A DNA stretch of 64,000 bases from Pedobacter sp014947265 (GTDB lineage Bacteria > Bacteroidota > Bacteroidia > Sphingobacteriales > Sphingobacteriaceae): positions 17,055-81,054 of the forward strand of contig NZ_JADCNK010000023.1 of the NCBI RefSeq assembly GCF_014947265.1, written 5' to 3'. Of the stretch, positions 26,373-34,694 are shown piece after piece; position 1 is the first letter of the stretch; every line of letters starts with the position of its first letter. The notes below the pieces were generated by a model. That model was not told where the DNA came from and did not search any database. It was given only the letters and a program-made list of their open reading frames with translations. Position numbers and translations under genes: made by a program.

Positions 26373-27032
26373 TTAAGCTTTAAAACCTGGCAAGTAGCCA
26401 TGCGTCACCAGGTCATCCTCATTATCGATGTTGTAATTACATTTGTTGTGCAACAGTACAATTCTATCGGAAATATCCAAAATGGACTTGTAGTAATGAT
26501 CGGTAATAATAAAGCCCTTATATGCTTTTGTGCTATTGATGTGTTTCTTTAATTCTTCAATCCATATCGGAGATAATTGTGAAAATGGTTCATCAAGAAG
26601 TATATATTCGGCATCGCTATAAATCATTAGTAAACATTCCATAAACCTGCGTTCTCCACCAGATAGGTCATAGAATTTAGCATTTGAATAATTTTTTGCA
26701 AATTCAAATTGCTGTAATTCAGCCTGCTGCTTTTTGCAAAAGGTATTAATGGCCTGCAAAACAGAAATCTTGCCTGGGATAAAATTATCTTGAGGCAGAT
26801 AGGACAGGTTTTTAGATAGGTAACCTTTTTCGTATACTTTGTTGTTTATATTAAGGTACTTAAAATTCGCTTTAACACTTCTAAAAATGATTTTTAATAA
26901 GGTTGATTTACCTGATCCATTCCTGCCCAATAAACCGACTACTTCGCCAATTTTACAGTTTAAGTAAACACTGCTTAATACTTCGCGGTCTGCAAAAGAT
27001 TGGTTAACACTGTCGATAGAAAGTCCCTGCAT
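26373..27032 (-). CDS. ABC transporter ATP-binding protein (219 aa)
   Basis: Complete ABC ATPase: Walker A LLGRNGSGKS near residue 40, signature LSGGERRF, Walker B YILLDEPFSQ and an H-loop in ITDHYY. The helical region between Walker A and the signature is rather short, and the protein ends GYLPGFKA. It overlaps by 58 bases the gene for a small membrane protein encoded upstream, the likely partner. The subfamily is not clear; it looks like the small Bacteroidota ATPases in which a lone ATPase pairs with a short membrane protein. Confidence 0.85.
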   Translation of the reverse strand: MQGLSIDSVNQSFADREVLSSVYLNCKIGEVVGLLGRNGSGKSTLLKIIFRSVKANFKYLNINNKVYEKGYLSKNLSYLPQDNFIPGKISVLQAINTFCKKQQAELQQFEFAKNYSNAKFYDLSGGERRFMECLLMIYSDAEYILLDEPFSQLSPIWIEELKKHINSTKAYKGFIITDHYYKSILDISDRIVLLHNKCNYNIDNEDDLVTHGYLPGFKA

Positions 27033-27337
27033 GTTGATGATACAATTAAAATTCCGATAAAAACTATTAAATCATATAAAACCAGGTTTGTCATGATTTT
27101 TCTAAATCCTATGCCCTGATTTTTGAAATAATATGCAGTAGATTGATAAAACATAAAGTAGATGGCTATTGAAAATAACCAGCCAATAAATTTGATGAAT
27201 AGGGCAAAGCTGTAAATTCCAGGCTCCTTAAAGCCATTTAAAATGAAAAATACCGATGTGAGTAAGCTAACCAATACATTCCATAAAAAAATGGGCTTGT
27301 ATACAGTTAAGGATTTTTTGAGTAAACCAATCGACAT
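26975..27337 (-). CDS. Small membrane protein, possible partner of the ABC ATPase (120 aa)
   Basis: Four hydrophobic segments (for example IFLWNVLVSLLTSVFFIL, SFALFIKFIGWLFSIAIYFM, LVLYDLIVFIGILIVSS). No recognised domain. It is too short for a normal ABC permease (usually five or six helices per unit), but a dimer could form one. Its end overlaps the ATPase gene by 58 bases, which makes a functional link likely. The combination was not recognised as a named transporter. Confidence 0.65.
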   Translation of the reverse strand: MSIGLLKKSLTVYKPIFLWNVLVSLLTSVFFILNGFKEPGIYSFALFIKFIGWLFSIAIYFMFYQSTAYYFKNQGIGFRKIMTNLVLYDLIVFIGILIVSSTCRDFLSTVLTNLLQTAKY

Positions 27338-27381
27338 GATTTAAAGATATAAAATCATAACGATAAATTTAGTTTTGCGTT

Positions 27382-27651
27382 TTAGTAATGGCCTCTTAAC
27401 GATTGTATTTCTAAAATAATAATTTCGTTTTCAGATAAAATTTCATAGACTAATCTATGTTCTCTATTTATTCTTCTAGACCAAGAGCCTGCAAGATTAT
27501 GCTTTAATGGCTCTGGTTTACCAATGCCAGCGAAGGGATTTAATTCAATTGCTTCTATCAAAGCTGATATTTTCTTTTGGATTAATTTATTTCCAGATTT
27601 TCGCCAATATTCTAGATCTTCAATTGCCTGTGGAGTATAAATTATTTCCAC
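27382..27651 (-). CDS. Txe/YoeB-family toxin, RelE superfamily mRNA interferase (89 aa)
   Basis: The protein carries the YoeB hallmarks: AIEDLEYWRKSGNKLIQKK at the N-terminus, then EPLKHNLAGSWSRRINREHR and LVYEI, ending in HY as catalytic YoeB proteins do. YoeB binds the ribosome and cleaves mRNA at the start codon or in the A site. The antitoxin-like gene upstream overlaps it by 10 bases, the normal type II arrangement in which the antitoxin comes first. The pair stands between an ABC module and rpoD. Confidence 0.9.
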   Translation of the reverse strand: MEIIYTPQAIEDLEYWRKSGNKLIQKKISALIEAIELNPFAGIGKPEPLKHNLAGSWSRRINREHRLVYEILSENEIIILEIQSLRGHY

Positions 27652-27842
27652 AGATCTGATGTTTTGATTTTAACTCCTTTTCCATCCTTAATGTCTTTTC
27701 TACCTTGCAATATCTTTTCTACAAATTCCGGATCATAAGGTGAATCTTCAGCTTTTCTAAAACTTACTTTCAATAGCTTTAATACTGCTTCAACAGCTGT
27801 TAGTTGCTCTGTATTTTTTGTTTCTACAATTAGTGTTGCCAT
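27642..27842 (-). CDS. Antitoxin-like protein of the YoeB module (66 aa)
   Basis: Start at ATG 27842 (MATLIVETKNTEQLTAVEAV); a TTG two codons upstream is less likely. The protein has a short beta-alpha N-terminal part (MATLIVETKNTEQLTAVEAV) of the kind seen in DUF2683-type Bacteroidota antitoxins, then a charged linker DPEFVEKILQGRKDIKDGKG and a C-terminal toxin-binding strand. It is not an obvious YefM, so the antitoxin family may differ from the classical partner. It overlaps the toxin gene by 10 bases, consistent with translational coupling. Confidence 0.8.
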   Translation of the reverse strand: MATLIVETKNTEQLTAVEAVLKLLKVSFRKAEDSPYDPEFVEKILQGRKDIKDGKGVKIKTSDLWK

Positions 27843-27892
27843 ATACAAATTTAACTATTATTTTTTAACCTGAGTTAAAAGTTGCTGTTAAA

Positions 27893-27920
27893 CAAAAAAA
27901 GACCAGCGTTAGCTGATCTT
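27893..27920 (-). terminator. Intrinsic terminator of rpoD
   Basis: Read on the minus strand, AAGATCAGC pairs with GCTGGTCTT across a four-base loop (one G-U pair), followed by a run of seven to eight T. Confidence 0.88.
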
Positions 27921-27944
27921 TTAATACTGTATAAATCTAATCTC

Positions 27945-28805
27945 TTATCCTAAATAAGATTTTAAGATTTTGCTTCTTGAAGTATGACGTAAGCGTTGTA
28001 ATGCTTTATCTTTAATCTGACGAACGCGCTCGCGTGTTAAATTAAATTTCTCACCAATCTCCTCTAAAGAAAGTGGATGATTAGAACCTAAGCCGAAGAA
28101 TAAAACGATGATTTCTCTTTCTCTCTCTGTTAAGGTAGATAAAGAACGTTTAATCTCTTCTGATAAAGATTCGTTGATCAATGAACTATCCGTATTTGGC
28201 TCATGGTTTTCCAATACATCCAATAATGTATTTTCTTCACCTTGTACAAAAGGAGCATCCATAGATACATGACGACCAGAGTTACTTAAAGTATCTGAGA
28301 TTTTATCTACAGTTGTCTCTAAAATATCTGCTAATTCTTCCGGAGAAGGCTCACGTTCGTATTCCTGCTCCAGCTTAGAAAACGCTTTGCTGATTTTACT
28401 TAACGAACCTACCTGGTTTAAAGGTAAACGAACAATGCGGCTTTGCTCAGCAATTGCCTGCAAAATAGATTGACGGATCCACCAAACTGCATAAGAAATG
28501 AACTTGAAACCCTTGGTTTCATCAAAACGTTTTGCCGCTTTAATTAAACCTAAGTTACCCTCATTAATCAAGTCTCCTAAAGTTAAACCTTGATTTTGAT
28601 ATTGTTTTGCAACAGACACAACGAAACGTAAGTTGGTTTTAGTTAAGCGCTCTAATGCGGCCTGATCGCCCTCACGAATCTTCCTTGCTAAAATTACTTC
28701 CTCTTCTGCTGTTATTAAATCTACTTTACCAATTTCGTGTAGGTATTTATCTAACGACTGACTTTCACGGTTGGTTATGGATTGCGTTATCTTGAGTTGT
28801 CTCAT
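27945..28805 (-). CDS. rpoD: Primary RNA polymerase sigma factor RpoD/SigA (286 aa)
   Basis: Regions in order: 1.2 (SLDKYLHEIGKVDLITAEEE), 2.1-2.4 with LRFVVSVAKQYQNQGLTLGD and the core/promoter motif FISYAVWWIRQSILQAIAEQ, region 3, and 4.1-4.2 with LTEREREIIVLFFGLG and the helix-turn-helix SLEEIGEKFNLTRERVRQIK. Region 1.1 is absent, as in all Bacteroidota primary sigmas, which explains the unusual -33/-7 promoters of the window. Likely directs most housekeeping transcription. The gene is followed by a terminator and preceded by 455 bases without a gene. Confidence 0.96.
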   Translation of the reverse strand: MRQLKITQSITNRESQSLDKYLHEIGKVDLITAEEEVILARKIREGDQAALERLTKTNLRFVVSVAKQYQNQGLTLGDLINEGNLGLIKAAKRFDETKGFKFISYAVWWIRQSILQAIAEQSRIVRLPLNQVGSLSKISKAFSKLEQEYEREPSPEELADILETTVDKISDTLSNSGRHVSMDAPFVQGEENTLLDVLENHEPNTDSSLINESLSEEIKRSLSTLTEREREIIVLFFGLGSNHPLSLEEIGEKFNLTRERVRQIKDKALQRLRHTSRSKILKSYLG

Positions 28806-28842
28806 TTATACGTTTTGTGTGCTCTTTAATTATTGAAGTGTG

Positions 28843-28873
28843 CAAAGTTACGAAATTGTACGGCAATCCGAAA
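28843..28873 (-). promoter_or_regulatory. Putative promoter of rpoD
   Basis: On the minus strand a -7 box TAACTTTG (28843-28850) is preceded 19 bases upstream by TTTC (28870-28873), one base off the TTTG consensus. The box lies 37 bases before the start codon. Confidence 0.5.
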
Positions 28874-29260
28874 GGATAAAATGCTGAAAATGTTACCGTT
28901 TGCACATGTTTTTTACACTTTTACTTACAACAAAAATCATTCCAATAAAGTTTTTGACATGTTTTGATCAATATATGGTATTATAGCTGTATTTCGATCA
29001 TTATTTATTTTAATTCAATAAATATATTTTGAATTATAATAATTTATTACTTATGTTTGTACTATAAATGATTGAATAAATATGACGTTTCTTAATTTTT
29101 CAACTATTTAAAGCAAATAACAAAAGCCAATATTATTTGGTGTTTTTGATCATGTAATTTTTGTCAGGTTGTATGTATAAAAATCAAAACAAGAAATCGG
29201 CTTAAATATTTAAACAGTAAATTAAAATCTCAGGCATTACATTTTAAACTGGTATGTATT
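28874..29260. other. AT-rich intergenic region between rpoD and the DUF2975 cluster
   Basis: About 390 bases, very AT-rich, without an open frame, tRNA, or convincing repeat. It should contain the start of the divergent DUF2975 transcript, but I found no clean TTTG/TAnnTTTG pair; TAATTTTTG near 29155 is one base too long. Confidence 0.5.
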
Positions 29261-29818
29261 ATGGAAATTAAAATAACAACCAATCAGATTTTGAAAGTAT
29301 TACAGATACTTTCCTGGATAATTTTTATAGGCTTGTGTGTCGAAGCAGGCGGGGTACTTGTTAATACAATTATTACAACGTTTATAAACCCAGAGGGTGT
29401 GCGGAATTTTTGGGATGGAGCAGATTATCTGTCAGGTGTATACAAATTTGATCAAGGGTATTTTCTGGTCATTACACTCGTTATGATTATTGTTGCTGTG
29501 CTAAAAGCAATCATGTTCTATCTAATTGTGAAATTGTTTGCCGATAAAAAACTCAGTATTTCTCAACCATTCAGTATAGAATTGAGGCATTTTATTCTGA
29601 TACAGGTTTTTTTAGCTCTTGGGATAGGTTTATTTGCTCATTTGGGCTATAAATTTACCGTTTGGTTCACAGGAAAAGGGGGGATGGCCGCTAATCTCCA
29701 ATCGTTAAATATGGATGGGGCTGATGTGTGGTTCTTTATGGCTGTTGTGCTTTTTATAATCGTACAGGTTGTAAACAGAGGAATAGAAATTCAACAAGAA
29801 AACGATTTAACGATATAA
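29261..29818 (+). CDS. DUF2975 family membrane protein (185 aa)
   Basis: Four hydrophobic segments (about 12-35, 68-92, 108-128, 152-172), in the DUF2975 arrangement, with tail GIEIQQENDLTI. DUF2975 proteins are small membrane proteins of unknown function, commonly encoded just before a YozG-like Cro/C1 HTH protein, exactly as here. The likely role is to sequester or control that regulator from the membrane; this is inference. Two bases separate it from the next gene, so the cluster is a tight operon. Confidence 0.85.
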   Translation: MEIKITTNQILKVLQILSWIIFIGLCVEAGGVLVNTIITTFINPEGVRNFWDGADYLSGVYKFDQGYFLVITLVMIIVAVLKAIMFYLIVKLFADKKLSISQPFSIELRHFILIQVFLALGIGLFAHLGYKFTVWFTGKGGMAANLQSLNMDGADVWFFMAVVLFIIVQVVNRGIEIQQENDLTI

Positions 29819-29820
29819 CT

Positions 29821-30415
29821 ATGAATAAACTTCTTAGAATTTTTAGGTATGCCGGATTTAGCTTGATTTTTATAGCGCTGGTTTCTATCGCCAATCGTTT
29901 AATTAATGCTGTTGATAATTACAACGCTGGACAGCTTTCGATTAATCTAACTGAAAATAATGTTGCACAGCAAGTAAAAACCATTGGGGCAGCCAAGTTT
30001 ACCAATAGTCATTTTGGTACTTATACATTTAAACCGACTTTAAAGCAGGCCATTATTTTATCAGACAAGGAACTTGATGGCATTGGAGCCTATGCTGCTT
30101 TTTACCTCATTATTGGAAGTGTGATTCTGTTTATAGCTTATACCAGACCAAAATGGCTTGAAGATCTTACTGAAAATAGATTATGGCAATTGGTGGGAAC
30201 AGGGGGGATTTTATTTTTTGCTTTAAAATTTCTGTTTTTTTTCCTGATGAAGGGTTATGTGGAGGATTTGACTGGTAAAGCCATTTACATATCAGCCTAT
30301 GGATGCCGGAAATATCAATTTAGGTGTAATCTCGATCATTACCATATTCAGTATTATTTATGAGTTGCTCTCGTACTCGAGGAAACTTAAACAAGAACAA
30401 GATTTAACCATTTAA
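29821..30415 (+). pseudogene. DUF2975-like membrane protein gene with a frameshift
   Basis: Starts MNKLLRIFRYAGFSLIFIAL with helices near 10-28, 97-115 and 125-145. The frame runs into unrelated sequence and stops at 30363. In the +1 frame from about 30280 the sequence continues sensibly (KPFTYQPMDAGNINLGVISI) to a last helix and the tail KQEQDLTI, matching the QENDLTI tails of the two neighbouring genes and ending at 30415, one base before the next start. A single extra base between about 30268 and 30290 would explain this. The total of 595 bases is one more than a multiple of three. The alternative to a pseudogene is a sequence error. Confidence 0.75.
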
Positions 30416-30416
30416 C

Positions 30417-30908
30417 ATGAAAACGCAGAATCAAATTAAACTAATTAAAATGGGTTATTTGGTAACACTTTTAATCGTATTACTGTTTTCGCTTAAAGAT
30501 GCATCCAAGAGCTTTGAAGAAGGATATACAGACGCTGGGAAAGGCGGTCTGTTGGGTCTGGTACAGGGTTTATTTATATTGATAATTATGTTCTTTAGCT
30601 CAAGGGTGTTGGTTTATCTCTATCGTTTTATTAATTCGATAGAGATGGGCAATGTTTTCAGTACCGAAAATACAGGGCGGCTTACGCGTATGGGATGGTA
30701 TTGCACTATGATTCCATTTCTGCTGTTTATTTACAACGCTATAGTATATGCAAATCAATTAAATAATCGCCGGGATTTAGCATTTAAAGTAATTGAAAAT
30801 GTTGATTTTCAGATCTGGTTATTGATTTTTGGTCTAACCCTTTTAACAATAGCATTTGTATTTAGAAAAGGAATTGAGTTGCAACAAGAAAACGATTTAA
30901 CGATATAA
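30417..30908 (+). CDS. DUF2975 family membrane protein (163 aa)
   Basis: Four hydrophobic segments (about 13-30, 47-70, 97-115, 136-152) and conserved DUF2975 features such as FINSIEMGNVFSTENTGRL in the loop after helix 2 and the tail GIELQQENDLTI. It is five bases upstream of the HTH gene. This is the most typical of the three DUF2975 proteins. No start ambiguity: the ATG follows the previous stop by one base. Confidence 0.88.
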   Translation: MKTQNQIKLIKMGYLVTLLIVLLFSLKDASKSFEEGYTDAGKGGLLGLVQGLFILIIMFFSSRVLVYLYRFINSIEMGNVFSTENTGRLTRMGWYCTMIPFLLFIYNAIVYANQLNNRRDLAFKVIENVDFQIWLLIFGLTLLTIAFVFRKGIELQQENDLTI

Positions 30909-30912
30909 GCCC

Positions 30913-31119
30913 ATGCCTATAATTATAAATTTAGATGTAATGTTGGCCCGTCGCAAAATGTCGCTTACCGAATTGAGTGAGCGGGTAGGGATTACGATGT
31001 CTAATTTATCGATACTAAAAACAGGTAAGGCTAAAGCAATCCGTTTGGAGACGTTGGAGTCTATCTGTGCAGTTTTAGATTGCCAGCCTGGCGATATTTT
31101 AGAATTTCGTATAAAGTAA
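30913..31119 (+). CDS. YozG-like Cro/C1-family HTH transcriptional regulator (68 aa)
   Basis: Single-domain regulator: INLDVMLARRKMSLTELSER, recognition helix region ITMSNLSILKTGKAKAIRLE, and the closing motif LESICAVLDCQPGDILEFRI typical of the YozG family. It has no ligand domain. It is encoded directly after the DUF2975 genes; such pairs are widespread and the membrane protein probably controls the regulator. Targets unknown; autoregulation is usual for this kind. Confidence 0.92.
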   Translation: MPIIINLDVMLARRKMSLTELSERVGITMSNLSILKTGKAKAIRLETLESICAVLDCQPGDILEFRIK

Positions 31120-31204
31120 CTTACGAAGTCTAAAAGGGCTGAAGCTTGGGAAGGACTTCGTCAGTTTAGCGATGTTGTTTTTTGCCGAAGTACCACGAAC
31201 CCAA

Positions 31205-31272
31205 GTTAAATAAACCTGATAGAGCGGAAAGCCCACAGCGCAGCGAGGACTTGAAGAGATAGCAGGACTATC
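31205..31272. repeat. Dispersed element (AACCTGAT...GCGCAGCGAGGACTT family), copy 1
   Basis: Reads AAATAAACCTGATAGAGCGG, then AAAGCCCACAGCGCAGCGAG, GACTTGAAGAGATAGCAGG. Diverged copies lie at 33204-33264 (inverted) and 63966-64000 (cut by the window end). All are outside genes. Confidence 0.7.
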
Positions 31273-31415
31273 TTCTGCCATTAACACAGGAACTTACATT
31301 TCCAAAAAAAATGAACATCTCAGGCACCTTAGTACATTTAAGCGAAATTGCTATTAACCTTAGTTCGATTAATATTTACCCATTGTGATCAATTTTTTGT
31401 CTCTTTTTCCTAACG

Positions 31416-31504
31416 CGATCGTCATGCTGAACTTGTTTTATTAGTTGTTTTCTATTCTTTTTAAAGGTCTAATAGCTACTTCGTGGTCAGCATCTTTCCT
31501 GCTA
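31416..31504. repeat. Dispersed repeat, inverted partner at 55477-55563
   Basis: Two conserved blocks, CGATCGTCATGCTGAACTTG at the left and TAGCTACTTCGTGGTCAGCA with TCTTTC at the right, match the reverse complement of 55477-55563 while the middle has diverged. The remainder of the 31120-31806 gap holds other low-complexity repeats and short palindromes (GTCCTGCGGAC, CCCCTTTAAAAGAGGGG) but no gene. Confidence 0.7.
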
Positions 31505-31723
31505 GATAGACCCTGAAATAAATTACCTTCGGTGAGCTCGCTTAAGGCTCGGTTTACTTCGTAGCTTTCCGCTTCGCTACAGGTCAGGGTGACGACGGTG
31601 AGTTAAAATATCTGCAGAAGATCTTTAATGGCATGTTATTAATCGAGTTCAGGTTATTAGATTTCTAGTAATGACATTTAAAAGAACACTCCGTCCTGCG
31701 GACACCCCTTTAAAAGAGGGGAA

Positions 31724-31757
31724 TAAAAAAAACCTTCCAGTTTTCACTGAAAGGTTT
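31724..31757 (-). terminator. Intrinsic terminator of sucC
   Basis: On the minus strand AACCTTTCAGTG...CTGGAAGGTT forms a ten-base stem with a short A-rich loop, followed by a run of T (A8 at 31725-31732 on the plus strand). Confidence 0.85.
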
Positions 31758-31772
31758 ATATGATATGATTAA

Positions 31773-31806
31773 TGCTTTAAGCTTTAGTCTTTTTGCTTTA
31801 AGCTTA
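31773..31806 (-). repeat. Post-stop repeat word after sucC
   Basis: Read on the minus strand, the bases after the sucC stop are AAGCTTAAAGCAAAAAGACT followed by AAAGCTTAAAGC. The core AAGACTAAAGC also follows murA and two permease genes, always in sense orientation 12-21 bases after the stop. Confidence 0.7.
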
Positions 31807-33006
31807 TTACGCTTGTTCAGCCAATACTTTAGTTACTAAATCAGCAGCTTCTTTTAAAGCGATTGCTGAGTAAACCTGTAAGCCAGACTCATCGATTAAT
31901 TTTTTAGCTTCTTCAGCATTTGTACCTTGTAAACGGCAGATAATTGGCACAGGGATATTACCAATTTCTTTATAAGCATCAATTACACCTTGAGCAACAC
32001 GGTCGCAACGAACGATACCACCGAAAATGTTGATCAAAATTGCTTTAACGTTTGGATCTTTCAAGATAATGTTGAAAGCCGCTTTAACTGTTTGAGCATT
32101 TGCAGTTCCACCAACGTCTAAAAAGTTAGCAGGTTCACCGCCAGCCAATTTAATAATATCCATGGTTGCCATTGCTAAACCAGCACCGTTAACCATACAA
32201 CCTACGTTACCATCAAGGTTAACGAAGTTTAGGTTCGAGGCACTTGCTTCAACTTCCATTGGATCTTCTTCTGTTACATCGCGCATTGCTGCATAATCAG
32301 GGTGACGGAATAACGCGTTTTCGTCTAAATTAACTTTAGCATCAACAGCAATTACTTTGTCATCAGAAGTTTTTAATACCGGGTTGATTTCGAACATTGA
32401 AGAATCTGTAGCTTCGTAAGCTTTGTATAAAGCAGTTACAAATTTAACCATTTCTTTATGTGCAGCTCCGCTAACACCTAAGTTGAATGCTATTTTACGG
32501 GCCTGGAAACCTTGTAAGCCAACTTTAGGATCAATTTCTTCTTTGAAAATTAAGTGTGGAGTATGTTCAGCAACTTCTTCGATATCCATACCACCTTCGG
32601 TACTGTACATGATGATGTTACGGCCTTTAGCACGGTCTAATAATACAGAGATGTAAAATTCTTTGGTTTCGGAAGCACCTGGATAATAAACATCCTGAGC
32701 CACTAAAATTTTACTCACTAATTTACCTTCTGGGCCGGTTTGAGGAGTAACTAGTTGCATACCAATAATATCGGTTGCACGTTGTTTAACCTCTTCGAGG
32801 TTTTTGGCTAATTTAACACCACCACCTTTACCGCGGCCACCAGCGTGGATTTGCGCTTTAATTACAACCCAGTCAGAATTGTAATCTATTTTAAGTTGCT
32901 TAGCAGCCTCAACAGCTTGCTCAGGAGTATCGGCAACTATTCCTTCTTGAACGTTAACACCGAAACTTTTTAATATTTGTTTACCCTGGTATTCGTGAAT
33001 ATTCAT
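31807..33006 (-). CDS. sucC: Succinyl-CoA ligase (ADP-forming) beta subunit (399 aa)
   Basis: TCA-cycle enzyme converting succinyl-CoA to succinate with ATP formation; the alpha subunit (sucD) is not in the window. The N-terminal ATP-grasp domain begins MNIHEYQGKQILKSFGVNVQ and contains VVIKAQIHAGGRGKGGGVKL; the C-terminal domain has VNGAGLAMATMDIIKLAGGE, FLDVGGTA and LINIFGGIVRCDRVAQGVI. Length and order match the family. It has its own consensus promoter and terminator, so it is a single-gene transcript. Confidence 0.97.
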   Translation of the reverse strand: MNIHEYQGKQILKSFGVNVQEGIVADTPEQAVEAAKQLKIDYNSDWVVIKAQIHAGGRGKGGGVKLAKNLEEVKQRATDIIGMQLVTPQTGPEGKLVSKILVAQDVYYPGASETKEFYISVLLDRAKGRNIIMYSTEGGMDIEEVAEHTPHLIFKEEIDPKVGLQGFQARKIAFNLGVSGAAHKEMVKFVTALYKAYEATDSSMFEINPVLKTSDDKVIAVDAKVNLDENALFRHPDYAAMRDVTEEDPMEVEASASNLNFVNLDGNVGCMVNGAGLAMATMDIIKLAGGEPANFLDVGGTANAQTVKAAFNIILKDPNVKAILINIFGGIVRCDRVAQGVIDAYKEIGNIPVPIICRLQGTNAEEAKKLIDESGLQVYSAIALKEAADLVTKVLAEQA

Positions 33007-33023
33007 TTGCTACAAAATTTGCC

Positions 33024-33054
33024 CAAAGCTACAATTTCAAACCCTTTAAACAAA
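33024..33054 (-). promoter_or_regulatory. Consensus promoter of sucC
   Basis: On the minus strand TTTG (33051-33054), exactly 19 bases, then TAGCTTTG (33024-33031), a textbook Bacteroidota primary-sigma promoter. It predicts a short leader of about 14 bases before the ATG at 33006. Confidence 0.8.
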
Positions 33055-33203
33055 TAGAAATTGCCGATTTTTTCAGAAAATGAACGTTTTATGTTAATCG
33101 GAAAATTAGCGCCGGTAATGTGCGGTAGTTTATGGTATCCCGCTGATTTCGCAGAGATTTTTCATTTGAAAGTGAGGGGCCTATTCTTCGTGGCGGCTGG
33201 TGG

Positions 33204-33264
33204 CCCTGCTTTTCGCTATAAGTCCTCACTACGCTCCGGGGCTTACCGCTGCAATCAGGCTTAA
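33204..33264. repeat. Dispersed element, copy 2 (inverted)
   Basis: Reverse complement reads AAGCCTGATTGCAGCGGTAA, GCCCCGGAGCGTAGTGAGGA, CTTATAGCGAAAAGCAGG: the same backbone as 31205-31272. It lies in the gap 33055-33356, which otherwise shows nothing supported. Confidence 0.65.
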
Positions 33265-33356
33265 AAACAAAGTTGGTTCCTGCAAATGCAAAAAAAAATA
33301 TTTTCTCTGCGCTAATCATCTTTTGTTTGCGTGAACAAAACGGTTAATAGTGTTCT

Positions 33357-33665
33357 TTAACTTCCCGCAAACGGTGTCCCAAAAATACCAACCGCTAATT
33401 CTGCCCAGATGAGAAATAGCGCCAGTAAAATGACAACAAGAACTATTGTTCTTAACGCGCCGGCTTTTAAATTTCTAATCACCAGTTCGATGGCCAAACC
33501 CGTGCTGAGCAATAAAACTCCTGCGGTTACAAAATCGGATAGCGTCCAATCCACTTCATTTGTAAATTGCATAGCAACCAGTGGAATGGCCAATAAAAAT
33601 GCCGTCACGCTTAAAATGATGATCATCCTTAGTTTGCCTGAGCTAAGTGTTTCTTGATTTTTCAT
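33357..33665 (-). CDS. Conserved small membrane protein (102 aa)
   Basis: Three hydrophobic segments: about 14-32 (MIIILSVTAFLLAIPLVAM), 42-62 (FVTAGVLLLSTGLAIELVI) and 70-92 (LRTIVLVVILLALFLIWAEL). The pattern VDWTLSDFVTAGVLLLSTGL and the ending WAELAVGIFGTPFAGS match a widely distributed small membrane protein with no known function that I recall from many bacteria. The start follows an AT-rich leader; no promoter assigned. Confidence 0.7.
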   Translation of the reverse strand: MKNQETLSSGKLRMIIILSVTAFLLAIPLVAMQFTNEVDWTLSDFVTAGVLLLSTGLAIELVIRNLKAGALRTIVLVVILLALFLIWAELAVGIFGTPFAGS

Positions 33666-33782
33666 TGTTTTATAATTATAATATATGATTTAAATAGTTG
33701 AAAATTAAACCTTTGCTTCCCGGTGCTAAATTGCACCGGGAAAACCAAATCCAACAAAAGTTTAGCAAAGGAGAGAGGTTAA

Positions 33783-34556
33783 TTATAAAAGATTTTGATT
33801 TAATTCTTTAAATGAAAGTGGCTGTTGCTTTTCTTTTTCATTAAGTACAGAGCTACCTGCAACCTTACTTAATTTATATTTCATCTTGTTTAAATAGCGA
33901 TAAAAGTTAAGCTTACCTGCTTTAAATAATGTTTTATGTGCCTGCCAAACCACTAAACTTGTACAAATGAAGAAGCACGAATAGGCATGGTAAGCAATCC
34001 ATTTCATGAAAGCATTCTTTTGATTAAAAATGATATACAAACGTTCTCTTTGAAAAGTAATGTGAGCAGCCTCATCAATTAGTATATCTGTGCAGATTTG
34101 TTTGAGTAATGTGCAGTTTGTGGCATCTTTTAGTGCCTGATAAAATATTTGTGCGGCGCTTTCTACGGTAATTACTGCGATTGTCCAAAGCTCCATGTTG
34201 GTATTGAAGTATCTTATTTTCCGGAATAATGTGTCTCCCCAATCTTTATTAATTCTTTTTTCTTCGATTAAATCAAGATACATACCTAAGTTATTTCCAT
34301 GTTTTTGCTCTTCCTTTATAAACAGTTTTACCGCGGTTAGGTATTCGTAATCATTTATAGCTTTTGCATATTTTTTTGAAGCGTTGATCAAGTGCTTTCC
34401 TTCCGACGTTTCCCCAAGCTGCCAGGCCTGCAGAGACTTTAGTATGCTTTGTTTTTCTAAATCAGAAATTTCCGGTTTAAGCGTCCAATCAATCCTCTTA
34501 ATTTTGCTGTTATTTGAGAAGTAATTGGTCCAATATGCTGAGGTTTGTGTTTTCAT
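33783..34556 (-). CDS. Ferritin-like diiron protein of unknown function (257 aa)
   Basis: Two metal-binding signatures stand at the distance expected of a four-helix diiron fold: Glu82-Glu83-x-x-His86 (KEEQKHGNNL) with an intervening Glu132, and Asp161-Glu162-x-x-His165 (IDEAAHITFQ). Two hydrophobic stretches near 177-197 (AYHAYSCFFICTSLVVW) could lie against the membrane. Such proteins act in oxidation or hydroxylation reactions; the substrate is unknown. It stands alone between a small membrane protein gene and the DUF4173 gene. Confidence 0.72.
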   Translation of the reverse strand: MKTQTSAYWTNYFSNNSKIKRIDWTLKPEISDLEKQSILKSLQAWQLGETSEGKHLINASKKYAKAINDYEYLTAVKLFIKEEQKHGNNLGMYLDLIEEKRINKDWGDTLFRKIRYFNTNMELWTIAVITVESAAQIFYQALKDATNCTLLKQICTDILIDEAAHITFQRERLYIIFNQKNAFMKWIAYHAYSCFFICTSLVVWQAHKTLFKAGKLNFYRYLNKMKYKLSKVAGSSVLNEKEKQQPLSFKELNQNLL

Positions 34557-34694
34557 GGATTAGCTAATTAACTTATATTTCAGTCGATGTGTAGGTTGAA
34601 AATTTTGTGAACAGTATGGTTCAAAACGAACCACGCTAGTGCAATTATTGCTGACGACATGGCTATTATTTTATATCGTCTATTCATTTAGTTT

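Noticed and set aside
26340..26552. 70-codon open frame opposite the ABC ATPase gene
   Set aside because: Antisense to a well-supported ABC ATPase and overlapping a palindromic element; no independent support.
31099..31287. 62-codon minus-strand frame after the HTH gene
   Set aside because: Lies over a dispersed repeat, without a domain or promoter.
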